Counted from the first letter of the stretch, positions 1 to 12,749 are shown. The stretch: DNA of 64,000 nt from Zeugodacus cucurbitae (GCF_028554725.1 NC_071669.1:5728501-5792500), one strand, 5' to 3'. Made by a program: numbers and translations. The notes: generated from the letters alone by a model not told the origin.

Positions 1-1579
1 TGCTTTTTTAACACCATTTCAACGCTTAGTGCATTTAGTTGAGGGCTACAAACTCCCAATACATTTACTACCAGCGATATATATAATAGTTATAATATTG
101 GACTTATGTGTGGAAGCGTCTACCCTTTATCTTGATTTCGAAATGTTCAAAATTCTCCAGCTTTAAATATTTTGTGTCCGATTTAACGAGTTTCTTCTAT
201 TTCTTCTTCTGTCTCTGGATTCAGTTCTTAAATCAATGGATGTAATATATTTTAATTGGTAACAATTATCTTATCTTCAAATTTCTTCTCCATGTGGTTT
301 TAACATTAACGAATTTTTGTATCTGATCTCCTTTCATTGCTTTCTGGAAAATTATCTTATTTACGCTTCGTTTAATCGTGTCTCCACACGTGCTCATCAA
401 GTAGTGGCTTTTGTTCTAGATTGTAAGGTGCATTTTTTATATTCTCGGGAGAGGAATCTGATCTCTATAAGTTGATTTTTGTTTTGATTTCTGTTTTCCA
501 ATCAGTGTTCCTTGTTTTGTGTTTAGTGTTCTCGAGTTTCCGAGGGTTTTTAGTTTCTTTTGTCTAGTTTATATATGAAACAGCCTGACTTTGGTCTCCG
601 TTTTTTGTTTGTTTCTGGCCTTTAATCTCCACGATACTGATTAGTTTATATTTTCTGATCTCTGATATACAGATACTCAGTGGATATTTCATGAATATCT
701 ATTGTCTGTAGCATTATCTTCGTTTTTGGCGAGCAGATGGAACAGTATTCTTTTTGACTTAGTTTGGGTCCCTTCTTTCCCAAACCAAATATAACTTTGA
801 AAATGTGGTCCGGCTACTGATCAGCATAAGCTTAACAGAATAAAGAATGGAACATGTATATTAGAGAAAACAATATGACTATACCCAGATATCCAGATCT
901 AGAAGATTTCTTCTTTTTCTTTGACGCTACAAACGTAGGTCGGTCTGAACTGAGAACACAAAACATCGCCAGTTGACTCTATCAGAGGCTTTCGTGTTCC
1001 TTTCATTGGAATTACATTTTTACATGACATGGGGATAAAGTTTCGGTCACGTTTGTGTAGCAAGCCGCTTGTTCCAAGACAGACACCCGATTGTAGTCGC
1101 ACCTCCTCGCTACAATCTTGTTGAATCCGATTACCTCGAAGTGGCCCCAAACATGACTCACTCTCTCTTAGCCATGACCGAAAGTACTACAGATTTCTTC
1201 GGTCACACTGGCATCATTCCACTCTGCATTTATCTTCCTAGAAACCAGGTGGCTTTTTACCCACCATTGGATGACAGGCATATTCAAAGCATATTTCTTG
1301 TATTCTAGAGCTTTTTCAATGTGGTGTTCCAGTGGATGGAGTTCAGTCTCCACGGATCTTTTACTTCCATAATATAGTATAAATAAATTAATAAATTTTT
1401 AAGAAGATCTATTCTTCATAGATCTATTGAGAACAGATCGCAGTCATCTATTGAGACGACCTTGGCCGAAACATGTCAAGAAATTAGTAAATCATGTTAT
1501 TTCTTGAATTCTTTTAGACTACCTTTTGTGGATGTTAGTCAACGCATACGTCCGAAATTCTGAAATACTGAATACAAAA
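1..1579. other. Intergenic, no supported gene; possible decayed coding relic
   Basis: AT-rich DNA with T-rich stretches in the first 900 bases. On the minus strand between about 1353 and 899 two open frames (61 and 83 codons) abut with a frame change, as in a decayed coding sequence. The first contains a Glu/His/Lys-rich start followed by an IQWWVKSHLVSRKINAEW segment. I do not recognise the family; a transposon protein relic is most likely. No promoter or splice structure is evident. Confidence 0.3.
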
Positions 1580-2432
1580 CAAGAAAATACTTTAACTTCG
1601 GCTGTACCGAAGCTAATATACCCTTCACAGGTGCATTTCTTTTAGTAACTGTGAGTTTAAGCAAATCTAAAGACGTAAGAAAAAGTACGTAAAAAAAAAA
1701 CATTTTACTCATTCTTTTTAGCCGGGTTGTTTGCTAGAAACATTAAGGTTATATAGTTAACCGATCTGAAAAATTCCTTCGGAGATTATATTATTACCTT
1801 AAGCAGTAATATATGTCAAATTTCGTGAATATAACACGTCAAATGCCATACATGCCATTGATTCCGTTCGTTCAGTTTGTATGGCAGCTATATGCTATAG
1901 TGAACCGATCTGAACAATTTCTTCGGAGATTAAATTATTTCTATGAGCAATAATTGACACCAAATTTCGTGAAGATATGTAGTAAAATGCGAAAATTTTC
2001 CATACAAGCCATTGATTCCGTTCGTTCAGTTTGTATGGCAGCTATATGCTATAGTGAACCGATCTGAACAATTTTTTCTGAGATTAAATTATTTCTATGA
2101 GCAATTACTCACACCGAATTTCGTGAAGATATGTAGTAAAATGCGGAAGTTTTCCATACAAGCCCTTGATTCCGATCGTTCAGTTTATATGACAGCTATA
2201 TGATATAGTGGTCCAATATCGGCAGTTCCGACAAATTAGCAGCTTCTTGAAGAGAAAATAACAGCTGCAAAATTTCAAAACGATATCTTAAAACCTGAAG
2301 GACTAGTTCGTATATATACAGCAGACAGACAGACAGACATGGCTAAATCGACTCAGTTCCACATACTGATCATTTATATATATACTTTATAGCGCCTCCG
2401 ACGCTTTCTTCTGGGTGTTACAAACTTCATGA
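1580..2432 (+). repeat. Dispersed non-coding repeat, family C, with internal 154-bp tandem units
   Basis: It opens with a hairpin CTTCGG-CTGTA-CCGAAG at 1596-1612 followed by ACCCTTCACAGG. It contains about three tandem units: the CGTTCGTTCAG-type block recurs at 1865, 2019 and 2173, exactly 154 bp apart, preceded by a more diverged unit. It ends after a GACA-repeat tract near 2321-2340, a GGCTAAATCGACTCAG block and a CTTCTGGGTGTTAC tail. It has the same layout as family A (5' hairpin, GACA tract near the 3' end) but a different sequence. The small open frames inside it follow the tandem unit and are not genes. Confidence 0.7.
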
Positions 2433-4235
2433 AAAAATGCATTATGTATTGAGTGCATTATGTATTGAGTATTGAGTATGAGTAAATAGTGTACTTGGAA
2501 ATTTATTACGAATAAATGGCCGATAAACACCTCTCTTGTCAGAGTTCTGGAAATTTGTTATTATACTTCTGTAACACAAAAATAATTTTAAAAGGAAAAC
2601 AAGTGAGTAGGAAGAGATATGTATGTATTAATACTTCTCTTTTTGTAAGACTAGTATGCTTATTCATAATAAATTAATTATTTTTGCGAGAAATCCAAAC
2701 ATTCTCAGATATCTATATATATGTGAATTACATATGCTTTTGTAAATAACCCACACTTTACATTGAAAACTGCATAAAAACCATAACAAACCGACTTAAT
2801 TAACAAACAATAAATAAATTGCATATGAATTGGCCAAATTTCTGCACAAATACCAGATAATTGGATGCAAATTTTTCACTCCACACACAGCAAATAAAAT
2901 AATTGCAGTGCTTTGAATGGAAATTACAGACAACACACAAATTTCTCGCAAAGGCAAAAGGAGCGCAAAGCAAGCGCCTTAAACATTGCGAGCGAGAGCA
3001 AATAATAAATATTTATATTTAAATAAATCTAGGCAAATACATATATGGAAGAGTTCATATGTAAGAGGGTGTGCAACAAGCTGAGCTGAGTTGGCTTATT
3101 TGCAGTTTATTATGGCTTTGAAATTATAAACCACAAATAGAGATTTACGTATAAAATATATACAGATATTTGTTGTTGTCGAGCATGCAGCCTTAATACA
3201 CAAATAGTAAGCACAAAGTGTATATAATTTATTGCTGTTGTTGCTGTTCATGCATTTTGTCTGTTTGTGTGTTGAGTGTGTGCGTCGCTTTTGTGAAAAA
3301 ATACACATAAAAGCAAACAAATGTCAGTTGCATGCAACAAACGAATGCATGTTGTGCCAAAGGAGCGTGGATATGGAATGATAGCAGCACAAACACACAC
3401 ACTGAAGTGATAATATATGTGTGTATGTGTGTGGGTGGCAGTGCGCCAGAGTGGTTTGCTAGCTGGCAAAAGTCAAAAAGCGGCATTGAGCGCTTAGCTG
3501 CAACAAATAAAGATGCGCAAGGATAACAAGCAAAACAGCCAACAAGGTAAATATAACAACAATAGTAACAACAACAACAACTACAATAACATGCATACAA
3601 AGCACTGCTTGTGGTAGCAAAAATTTACAACTGTGTTGCCATTGGCAATAATTCGTGGTTGTTACATATTGTTTGTTTGTTGTTGTTGTTTTTGTTGTTG
3701 CTCTTGTTATTATAGCTAACGTTGCTGCAGCAAGCGCACAGCATATGTGAAAAGCATTTTGCAGAGGGTGAGCCAAAAAAAATAAAAAATAAAATAGTAA
3801 GCAAAATAAAGCTTTGCAAAATCCAAAAAAAAAAAAATCAAAAAACAACAACAAAACAGTGCAACCAACTAAAAATACATCGAAAATTTAAAATTGTAAA
3901 AATAAACCCTCCAACCGTCACTCGGCTTAAGCCATGCGCTATATAGAACGGCACTTCGCCATAAAGATTCCAAAAAAATTTAACGAAAAATAAAAACAAC
4001 AACAAAATATTAACAACGCTCGCTAACGTAACAAGCGCCATGTCATCAACTGTAACAAAATAATATGCATCTCTCTGAGAAACGCAACACTGTTTTGAAA
4101 ATAGCTGCCGAGTGTGCTTCAGTTCCACGAATTTCATGCTGTTAGTTGACTTTTTTTCACAAAACTGCAAAAGCTGTTGTCATGGCAAATGATCGCTGTG
4201 CCAACATAAGACGAAAACGAGTTGAAGTAGTCATA
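2433..4235. other. Intergenic, low-complexity, no gene seen
   Basis: AT-rich sequence with CA/TG-rich and CAA/TTG-trinucleotide-rich tracts (for example 3380-3440, 3560-3590 and 3660-3700) and A-rich runs at 3770-3860. The cysteine- or asparagine-rich open frames here are translations of these simple repeats. I see no splice-bounded exon or RNA gene. Confidence 0.6.
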
Positions 4236-4640
4236 TTTTCATGAAAGCGGCTGACTAAAGGAGGGAGCTTATGCTTGCAAGCTTAAAGCTCGGCGCTTTA
4301 AAAGTACTCAAACACTCAGAAAAGCACACTTTCGGAGCGTCTTCGTTTCGTTGGATTTTTTAACTAAGCTTGAGTTAATTGTGATACAGGCTCTATAGGG
4401 ATAAGAAACTATAGTCCACACAGATTTTATAAAAGCAGCTGACTAAAGGAGCGATCTTATGCTTGCAATCTTAAAGCTTGGAGCTTTAAAGGTACTCAAA
4501 AACATAGAAAAGCACCCTGAGTACTTAGGAAGCTTAAAAAGCTTTCGGAACGTCTTCTTTTTGTTGGATTTTTAACTTATCTCCCGTTAATTGTGATACT
4601 GAATCTAAAGGGATGAGGTCCTATAGTCGACACTGCTCTC
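4236..4640 (+). repeat. Tandem duplication, two units of about 190 bp
   Basis: Two adjacent direct copies (about 4239-4420 and 4432-4640) share CTGACTAAAGGAG, CTTATGCTTGCAA, TTAAAGCT and AAAGGTACTCAAA-type blocks, a TTTCGGA(G/A)CGTCTTC block, and a GTTAATTGTGATAC block followed by GGGAT and CTATAGTC. The second copy has a small insertion. The copies are diverged, so the duplication is not recent. No coding potential. Confidence 0.7.
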
Positions 4641-4857
4641 TTATTGTGACAGAAGTCTCTTAAAAACCATGAGAATATGCTTATTAGACTCGAAACAGAC
4701 CGCCAGTTTTAGAATCGGAAGGCTATGGGTCTAATGAAACTTCACAATCAGTCAAAGTATTCTGAAAACTTATCGAAACAGTGTTAATTATCTCACAAAG
4801 ACAATGAATCAAGTCGAACATCATTTCCAATAATTCGGCAGCTCTTGGTTCACCTGA

Positions 4858-5276
4858 TATGAGAGAAAAGAACTTTAGGAAAGCCGAAATCAACAACAAG
4901 CTGGTTCTTTATACTGACAAAAAACACTCGAGGAATCTTCATTCCGACTATGTAGATCCGATTATAGCGAGAACAGCGAAGCGGAATCATGTGCATGGTA
5001 CGCGAGTGGACGAAACTAGGATCACTGGTGTCAAAGAGAAATCACCTCCTTAGATCGAAGCTTGTTAAGATAGAAGTTAAGACAGATGTCGAAATCGGCA
5101 ACAATCTGGCTCTTCTAGGCTTTATACTGACAAAAAACTGCCGATGAATTTTCTTTCCGTCTATGTAGACCCGATTATAGAGACAACAGCGAACTGGAAT
5201 CATCTATATGATATGCGAGTGGACGAAACTAGGATTACTGGTGTCAAAACGAAATCACCTCCTGAACTCGAAGCAT
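4858..5276 (+). repeat. Tandem duplication, two units of about 200 bp
   Basis: Two adjacent units (about 4875-5060 and 5085-5276) share CGAAATC, TTTATACTGACAAAAAAC, CTATGTAGA(T/C)CCGATTATAG, GCGAGTGGACGAAACTAGGA and GGTGTCAAA..GAAATCACCTCCT. The 64-codon open frame over unit 1 is interrupted in unit 2, so I do not treat it as a gene. This pair follows the unrelated duplication at 4236-4640. Confidence 0.7.
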
Positions 5277-7079
5277 ATACCCATCGAATATAGTCGATTA
5301 TATATATGTAATTAGTATCGATCAGTAAAGAACATGGCTTCTCTCTTGCATTCTCTTTTGAACCCTCTGGACCTTACATATCTGGAGGTATCAAACATTT
5401 CGTCTGTGTCTTTAAACCCGGAGTACTGACTTTCTTTGAACTTTTCATATTATTCACTGAAGCTCATAGTTCGTAGGTCAATCTTCAATATTTATACTTC
5501 ACAATATTTTATTCCATCAGCTTAAAGCTATTCCCCCACAGTGCGATCATAAAATCTTAAAAACCGCCATGCATTTAATAAGAACCGACTCAATCAAGAA
5601 TTACTGTTATACTACAACAACAAAATGGAATTCCTCAAATCGCGTAGAAGCGACGTGTCGTCGTCTATTTCATCAAGTTAATAAGCAATTGCACATGAGA
5701 CAAGTAATAACAGCAGCAGGAAATACAGCAGGAAGGCAAGCGGTGACGAGAAAAGTGAGAGTCTGATAGAAACAACAGAAGCAGCCGAGCTAACGGCGCA
5801 GGAGCAGCACAAAGGCTGAGCACAAAAATAATGCAGACATGTCGGAAGGCAGTAAGACAACCAACAAAAGGTGCGGAAGTCAAGGCAGACGATGGATAAA
5901 TAGATGACAACAACAGTGGCGAGGGCGACGGCGGCAGTGGCAAAAACGTAATAACAAAACACCGAAGCGCAAGAACAATAGCTCAACGCAAGAGGACAAA
6001 TGCAATACGTACAACAACAACAACCGGCGCTAACAAGTAAGATGCAAAGAGGTACATATATTAGTGGCACACATCTACCTTCACCAACCGTACAATACCG
6101 CAACTTGTGGCATGCAACAGCAGACGCTAGGGGTTTCGCAACGGCGGCAGTGCGTGGCAAATATGAGTTTTGAATTATGAATTTGAAATTTTACCAAGCA
6201 AAATTTATTATTAGACCAGATTACGTGCAGGGATTTCGACTGCAATTGCAAATGCCGCCGTCGCCAAAGCTAGCTGTGCTGGTGGCTGCTCGGCGGATGT
6301 TGCAGCAGGTTGTGCAGTTAAATGCGCCGCAACGCTGTGGCATTTGCGCCAAGCAGCCAGTGAACCGCACTAAACCAAGTTGCGCAACCCAAGCAAGTAA
6401 CGCACCAAAGTGTGGTTGACTGATGTGGCATTACTAATATTTTGCCGGCTCCAAAGGTAAAGCGGCTGTAAATCTACTTACTTACCAGCGCCAACGGTCC
6501 ACCAGCCCACCTGCCCGACAGCTGGCGGCAAATGTAGTCCTCCGCGAACTCAGTTGGTTGGAGGAAATTATAATGCAGTTGTTTGTGAACTGTGGCTGTG
6601 GCGCGGTGCGATTTACCTGCTACCACTGCTGCTTTAGCGCAGATTCATCAGAATTTATGTTGCCCCTGCCAGGGCATGACAGTTCGTGGTACAAGTTGTA
6701 AAGAAGTCGGAGGGTGGCGGCACAAAATGCATTAACTAGTATATCGCTCGCGTATCACAATTGGATTTCGGCTTAAGGTGACCACATATAAAGAAATAAG
6801 ATATAGACTTCCTTCACGAACCGAAGCTATAGTTAGTCGTTGCCTAAGAGAGCAAGTAACGATCTCCTCGATCTTTCTCGCTTGTTTGCTGTTAGGATCA
6901 CAGTATATCTTATTCTCACCTACTAACTTCCGTGAAACCTTAAAATTTTTTGTCAACGAAGCCAAAATACCAAAAGATATATTCGACAGACCGAACTGCT
7001 ACACTCCGCATACGACCAAAGTCTGCGATTACGACCGAAATACATAACAGCAATAAGATCCTCAGCGGCAGCGGTGGTT
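5277..7079. other. Intergenic, no supported gene
   Basis: A somewhat GC-richer stretch (about 5640-6700) rich in CAG/CAA trinucleotides. Open frames on both strands here are low-complexity translations, and the 6778-7047 frame has no ATG at its start. I find no signal peptide, domain motif or splice-bounded exon. Regulatory DNA is possible but not shown. Confidence 0.5.
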
Positions 7080-7735
7080 GAGTAAAAGACAATATAAAGC
7101 GCAACTAAGAGATCATTCCTTGAACTAAGAGACCTTCCCGATGTTCACGAGATACATTGATATATTTGACTACAGAGATCTTGAGGATAGTTCCCCGATA
7201 TCTAGTTAAAGGAACCTTGTAGGCTTCTTATACCCCTAGCCAAAGCTAAAGGTTCTAATATCTTCAAGATCTTACCGATTTACCGCAGATACTGATGATT
7301 GTCGGGATGTTCAAAGAGATCTTAAAAATAGTCCTAGGTTATCTGTGTAATAGAACCATGCCAGCTTCTCCTACCCTTAGCCTAAGATAAAGATTCCAAT
7401 GATACGAAGATACCAAGGATTCTCGGAGTGTTTGAAGAGATCTTAAAAATAGATCCACTGTATTTGAGTAATGTAATCGGGCACACTTCTCCAACCCATA
7501 GCCTTAGTAAAAAATATCTAATTTTTTCGTGAACTTTCCGATGTTCAGGAGGGACCGAGCTTTGGATTTGGTTTCAAGAGATCCTGAAAATAGGTCTCCG
7601 GTATCTGAGCTGCTGAAGATTCTAATCTCTTCGTGAACTTCCCGATGCTTAGGAGATATCGACGATTCTCGGGATCTCTTCTTTCATCCTTAACCTAAGC
7701 TAAAGCTTCTGATATCTTCTACCAAGCAAAGGAGT
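7080..7735 (+). repeat. Degenerate tandem array, period about 120-140 bp
   Basis: About five diverged units share GAGATCTTAAAAATAG-type blocks (7177, 7316, 7437, 7578), CCCGATGTTCA(G/C)GAG-type blocks, TCTCC(A/T)ACCC.TAGCCTAAG and GATTCTAATCTCTTCGTGAACTT. The spacing of the GAGATC block is about 139, 121 and 141 bp. Units differ by substitutions and small indels. No coding frame persists. Confidence 0.7.
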
Positions 7736-9199
7736 ATTATTTCTGGTCACCTCAGAGCCACCCACATTTAACCGCAAACAGCTAAAAGCAAACACAATAA
7801 TCACAAAAAGATTGAGAGAGGGTGAAAGCACCGCAGAGCGCCTCTGCAACCCGTACTCATAGGTGTTCCACGTTGTACACGCTTGTTTGTATCCTTGCAC
7901 TGGTATTGTGGTTTTGGCAAATCTTTTGCATTATAATTTGATATGCGGCAATGGTTTTGTCATAAATTCAAACTGGATTCGTAAGCAGGCAGTCAGTCGC
8001 TACACCACCACCTCGCCTACACGGCATACCGCTCTGATGTGGTTGCAATAACAGCCAGCGCTATGAATTTTTTCATTGCATTCATTTGAAATGCTACCTG
8101 CGCTTGATCAGCTATTCATGGCAACTGCCAGTGCCATATAAGGGGGAGAGGGCTGCTTTTCTTGATGCTATATTACTGCTACTGTTGTTGTTGCTTCAAC
8201 TAGTATAACACCGGTTTGTTGCTCCTGTGTGGCTTATTAAGTTAAACCTTATCGCTATCGGAAGCAACGCGGTGGGCTGTGTGTGTGTGTACGTGTGTGT
8301 TGCAAGTTGCAGGCTACAACCTTGCCGCATGTATGCTGCCACATAACTCTTCAATCTCTCAATGTTCATGTGCTGCGTTTCCCCCTCACGCCTCGCCTTT
8401 TTAGTGTGGCATGAAATTAATGAAGTGCTTTTAAGATTAGACGCGCTTATTTATTGGCTGAAGTTATGCTGCCATTTCATTTGTCGTTGCAAGTAGTACG
8501 CTCGCCCTCCGCTTCTGCCAGTTGCATGAGCATTGAGCATTTTAGCGCCGCGCGTTTCGCTTATTTTCTCACTTAAATAGCTGTTTTACAATTGTTGCTG
8601 CTGCCACTAGCTGCTTAGCGTTCGTACTGCGATTGCCTTTGTGCTTTTTTGTGGCAATAAAGGTAGTTTATGGAATTAGCTGTCGCTGTTTTACCTGCAG
8701 CCTCAGCGCGTCGCTACTAAATACGAAAAGCGCTGCAATGGCACAACAAAAACAAGTGCACTACACTAAAATGGGGACTCCGTGGGGTAACTGTTAGTTA
8801 ATAAATTTCGTGCCAGTGGATTAAATCGTGACGCGAACTGACTTCGTTTCGCTATTGTATTGCAATCTCTCAATTGCTACGGAATGAAAGCGAGAAGTAC
8901 AAATTCAATTACTGCTAAATACTAGTTGATATATGCAGTTTTCGAGTCTAACAAATATAAAGTGAATTTAAGGATTTGAGTTTATAAATGACTTCAGCGC
9001 TCTGTAGATTTTAGGTTCTATCTGGATTTTAGGTATAAATAGCAAATTAATTGTTAGTCGTATTTAATATCTAAAGATTTGGTAGAAGTCTAGTTGGCAT
9101 ATTAACTTCTAAACAGTAGATGGCTTACCTGTCAATTAAGAATTGAGCAACGTCTCAGTTTCGATACCATTTCCGCATTTGTAGTGAGAACAATGGCAA
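7736..9199. other. Intergenic, no supported gene
   Basis: AT-rich to mixed DNA with a TG microsatellite near 8278-8302. No open frame is longer than about 66 codons, and there are no RNA genes or recognisable transposon remains. Confidence 0.5.
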
Positions 9200-9550
9200 T
9201 GGAGATCTTAAAGACTCTGCTAACGATATGATATTCCTCTCTCAAAATCGATATAGGAAAAGACGGTTACATGTGTATGTATACTCCGTTTGTATCCACT
9301 GCAGGGTCTCTACTGAAGAGTTGCAATCAGAGTCAGAGGTCGAAATTCTATGTTCTATCTTTGGGAATATAGCATTCTCCAGATCGAAATAGGAACTCAT
9401 GGCTTCATCTGATCTCTATACCATTTCTTTTTGCACTTAAGGGTCTCTACAATCGAGCATCAGACAGTGTCGAAGTTAGAAACTATCTGTTCTTCCTTTG
9501 AGCATATAGCATGGTCTCCAAGTGATGATCTATATCTAAAGCCATGGTTC
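9200..9550 (+). repeat. Degenerate tandem repeat, about 140-bp period
   Basis: Two to three old units are recognisable by CAAAATCGATATAGGAA / CAGATCGAAATAGGAA, GGGTCTCTAC at 9304 and 9444, CAGAGGTCGAA / CAGTGTCGAAG, CTATGTTCTATCTTTG / CTATCTGTTCTTCCTTTG and ATATAGCAT. Strongly diverged. Confidence 0.55.
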
Positions 9551-11284
9551 TCGAACCACCTGTGAGTTGTTCGCCAGTTTAAGCTGCCGTGTAGTGTTTT
9601 TGGCAGATCAGTCCAAATTTCCAAGTTGGAAGCTGATCTTACTAAAAACCAGACTTCGTACTAGTCTGCAATCATTTGATATACTCATTGTTACGGTTAT
9701 CAAGGGCACTCCCAAAAGTTTTTGAGAAAGGCAGAGGTGGTTCAAAGTCTCCGGGATATGGTAAAATGTTGGGGTGCTTAGCAGTCTCCGGGATATGGTA
9801 AAAAATCATGAAATTGCGGGGCTTATCTGTTCTTTGAACCACTGTAGTTTTTTCTTAAAGAATTGGTCTCGAGCTTTTTCAGCATTGTGGTCCCCAGTTC
9901 CATTATAACTTATAAATACTGCCAGGCACTTACTATTCAATGGACGCACCTCAAGCAAAGATTTGCGAACGCTTTCAATAGCTTCCGGTGATAAACACTA
10001 AAGTAAAGTAATAAAGAATATTTTTCTACGCGCATTTAACACCATAACTAACTTACTAATGTCATTGAAGCACAGTTATGTTCCAAGAAAACTGCAAAAA
10101 AACAAGAATCTTTAAGACTTCTCAGTTCTTAAGTGGCACGTTAAGTGCCGGAGTAGACTATCAATAAGCGCCTGACGCTGGCCAATAACCTAACGCTTGC
10201 TTGTAACGAACGTCCTTAGTCGCACTAACCGTTAAAATACAAATACTTCCGTTAGCCGGATGCATAAAACAAGTCGCCAACGGAAGTCATGCAATATTTT
10301 TATGATTAAACTTAAAACGTCAGGCTATTATATTTAAACGGCCTGAGTGTTATGAGACGACGTGCAGTGGCCGGCGTCAAAGCGTCAAGGACACGCACAG
10401 GCAATGAAATTGAAATTGGTGGTTACGTGGTGTAGCTGCTTGTGTAGGTGTGTGTTTATGATGAAGTGGCATAAATGCATAAATTTCTACGTGTGATAAT
10501 AAAAGTGTGTCTGTGTGCATGTGTATGTGATTCATGTTGTTATTGCCTATAAGCATCACTCAGTTTTGGTCATTTCCCTTAGCACGTCTGAGCGTGTGGT
10601 TGACTTTTTACGGCCGGTCATTATAATTTTGTGACGCTGCTTTTGATAGCTTTTTGAGTTTTTGATGTGTCGTCACATATATGCGCACATGCATATATGA
10701 TGATATATACAGATATACATTTATACTCATATATAATATGCCGCTCATATGTTTGCCTCTTATCTTGCTTACTTCCACTCTCCCTCTCTCACTGAAAACT
10801 CTCTCCAGCGCACGCTTATTTTTATATTCAACACTAAATTGTTTGCAATCAAATGAAATTAACTAAATGCCAAAATAGCTGCTCAAGTGTTGAGCTTTAT
10901 GCTTTTAGGTGTTTATGAGCACTTCGTATTGCATGTGTGTGTGTGTGGGTGTGTGTAGAATATTACTCAGTGGTTCAAATTAGCGCACGCACAGCGTTTG
11001 CAGTTTGTTGTTTATGTATGTTTCATTAATAAATTAGTGCGCTTGCACTTTGATAGCCATCGTGCTCGTGTTTTCCCAAATAACGCTTTTGAAAATTTCT
11101 TTGAATGAGTTGCTCTAGCGATAAGTGATGCTTATAAGTCATGTGTGTGTTTTGTTGTAGTAAATTGCTGATAGTAAAATTCAAAATTTAGTGAGAACAA
11201 ATTCTGTTGTTTCGTCATAATATTAGATAGATTGTGTGCAGTGGAGAACAAAAAATTAAGAACTTTAATCAAATGTTAAATTAA
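9551..11284. other. Intergenic, no supported gene; short local duplication
   Basis: Mixed AT-rich DNA. A perfect direct repeat with core GTCTCCGGGATATGGTAAAA occurs at 9747 and 9784, 37 bp apart. A TG microsatellite lies near 10935-10957. No recognisable gene. Confidence 0.5.
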
Positions 11285-11965
11285 AATCTTACTAACTCTT
11301 TGTTTATATTCGCTGTTCCTACTCCGCATTACTCCGTATATAGTTAAATATACTCCGAATCATTCCGAAAAGATGTTATACTTACTCCGAAATATTTAAA
11401 TCTTACATTGGAAGCTTAAACCAACCCCTTACATATTTCAAATAACTCCGAATTACTCCGAATACAATGAAACATACTCCGAATAATCTCGCAAGTATTT
11501 ATATTTCCTCCAACAAAATATATAACCTTAAATTGGACGCATCAAGTACCACCGAACACATTTAAGCCCACTCCGAATTGTTCCGAAAACATTTTTACTT
11601 ACACATTACTCCGATTAGTCTCGCAAGTGTCTATATTTCCTCCAAAAAATAACTAACCTCAAATTGAAGGCATAAACTACCTCCGAACACATTTAAAACC
11701 ACTCCGAATTGTTCCGAAAACATTTTTACTTACACATTACTCCGATTAGTCTCGCAAGTATTTATATTTCCTCCAAAAAAATATCTAACCTCAAATTGAA
11801 GACATAAACTACCTCCGAACACATTTAAGCTCACTCCGAATTGTTCCGAAAAAATTTTTACTTACACATTTTATCTCTGCAGAAGTTTGAAATTACTCCG
11901 AATAGTCACTCAAGTGTCTATATTTCTTAAAAAAAAATAACCCACTCCGAATTATTCCGAAATAT
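11285..11965 (+). repeat. ACTCCGAA array 1, upstream of the lectin cluster
   Basis: A shorter-period ACTCCG-rich lead-in (11320-11480) is followed by about 3.5 units of 131-132 bp. The CTCCGAATTGTTCCGAAA block recurs at 11571, 11702 and 11834. Each unit also carries TTACTCCGATTAGTCTCGCAAG, TATATTTCCTCCAA, AACCTCAAATTGAAG and ACTACCTCCGAACACATTTAA-type blocks. Neighbouring units are highly similar, suggesting relatively recent amplification. The ACTCCGAA word recurs in two further arrays between and after the lectin genes. Confidence 0.85.
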
Positions 11966-12382
11966 ACTTAAACATTGTCTTCTTCTGCAGGAGCTTGAAA
12001 CTTTGTTTATAATAAATAAATAAATATAAAAATGTAGTAAGTTTGACAACACTAACACTGTTTCAGCGTTAATTTCAAATGACACCGCTTAAGCATATAT
12101 TATATAAATTTTAAAATTTGTATTTGAGTGATGTGTTACCCCAAATATGAAATTATTTTATAACTGAACATTTGTGCTATTAAACCGATATCACCTGAAA
12201 TATGCATATGTATGTCTGTATATATGTATATGTACATATTCCAATATACGCGTATACTGATAATACTGATGAATACCGTGACGATTGAATGCCTAACCTT
12301 AGCTGACCCGCATTGTATGCTTGCTTATCGCACTGTGCTATTATGGTATATTGGTTTAATGTACTTTCAGAAATACTATATA

Positions 12383-12695
12383 TACAGGGTGCGGTATTTT
12401 TTTTTGATAAAGTCTGTCTCACTGAAATCTTCAGATTTAAAAACAGTGTCTTTTTTTACTAAAAACCAATGATTTTTTATTGCAGACAACAATATCAACT
12501 TCATTAAAATATTTCGTCTTCAATTCATAAAAAGTAATCACAATGATGCATTTGACAGAAACAGCGTACCGAAATGTCACTACCGAAATTTATTACTAAC
12601 TAATTTATGATGCTTGTTGGTTTTCGCGCTGATGCTGCGTTGATTTCAAATAAATATTTTTTTGTTTAGCAAACTAAAAGCTATCACACCCTGTA
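12383..12695. mobile_element. Candidate MITE with TACAGGGTG/CACCCTGTA ends
   Basis: A 313-bp segment begins TACAGGGTGCGG and ends ATCACACCCTGTA, giving 9-bp perfect terminal inverted repeats; similarity inside the ends is weak. It is too short to encode a transposase. Its right-end sequence (AAACTAAAAGCTATCACACC and onwards) is repeated at about 14863-14901 upstream of lectin gene 2 without the left end, so this end was part of the gene-duplication unit. Mariner/Tc1-like mobility would fit but is unproven. Confidence 0.5.
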
Positions 12696-12749
12696 TTTAT
12701 GATTAAATAATTGCATTTTCTCGGTTTTATTCTTAAAGTTTTACGCTAC

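Noticed and set aside
3229..3854. Cys-rich minus-strand frames of 123 and 131 codons
   Set aside because: Runs of Cys and Tyr derive from TTG/TGT trinucleotide and CA repeats.
5665..6160. Cys/Leu/Ser-rich minus-strand frames up to 160 codons
   Set aside because: Opposite strand of CAG/CAA/GCA-rich low-complexity DNA; no signal-peptide plus domain structure and no splice context.
6778..7047. 89-codon frame with a hydrophobic middle
   Set aside because: Begins with GTG, not ATG, and a similar-length frame lies opposite; no motif recognised.
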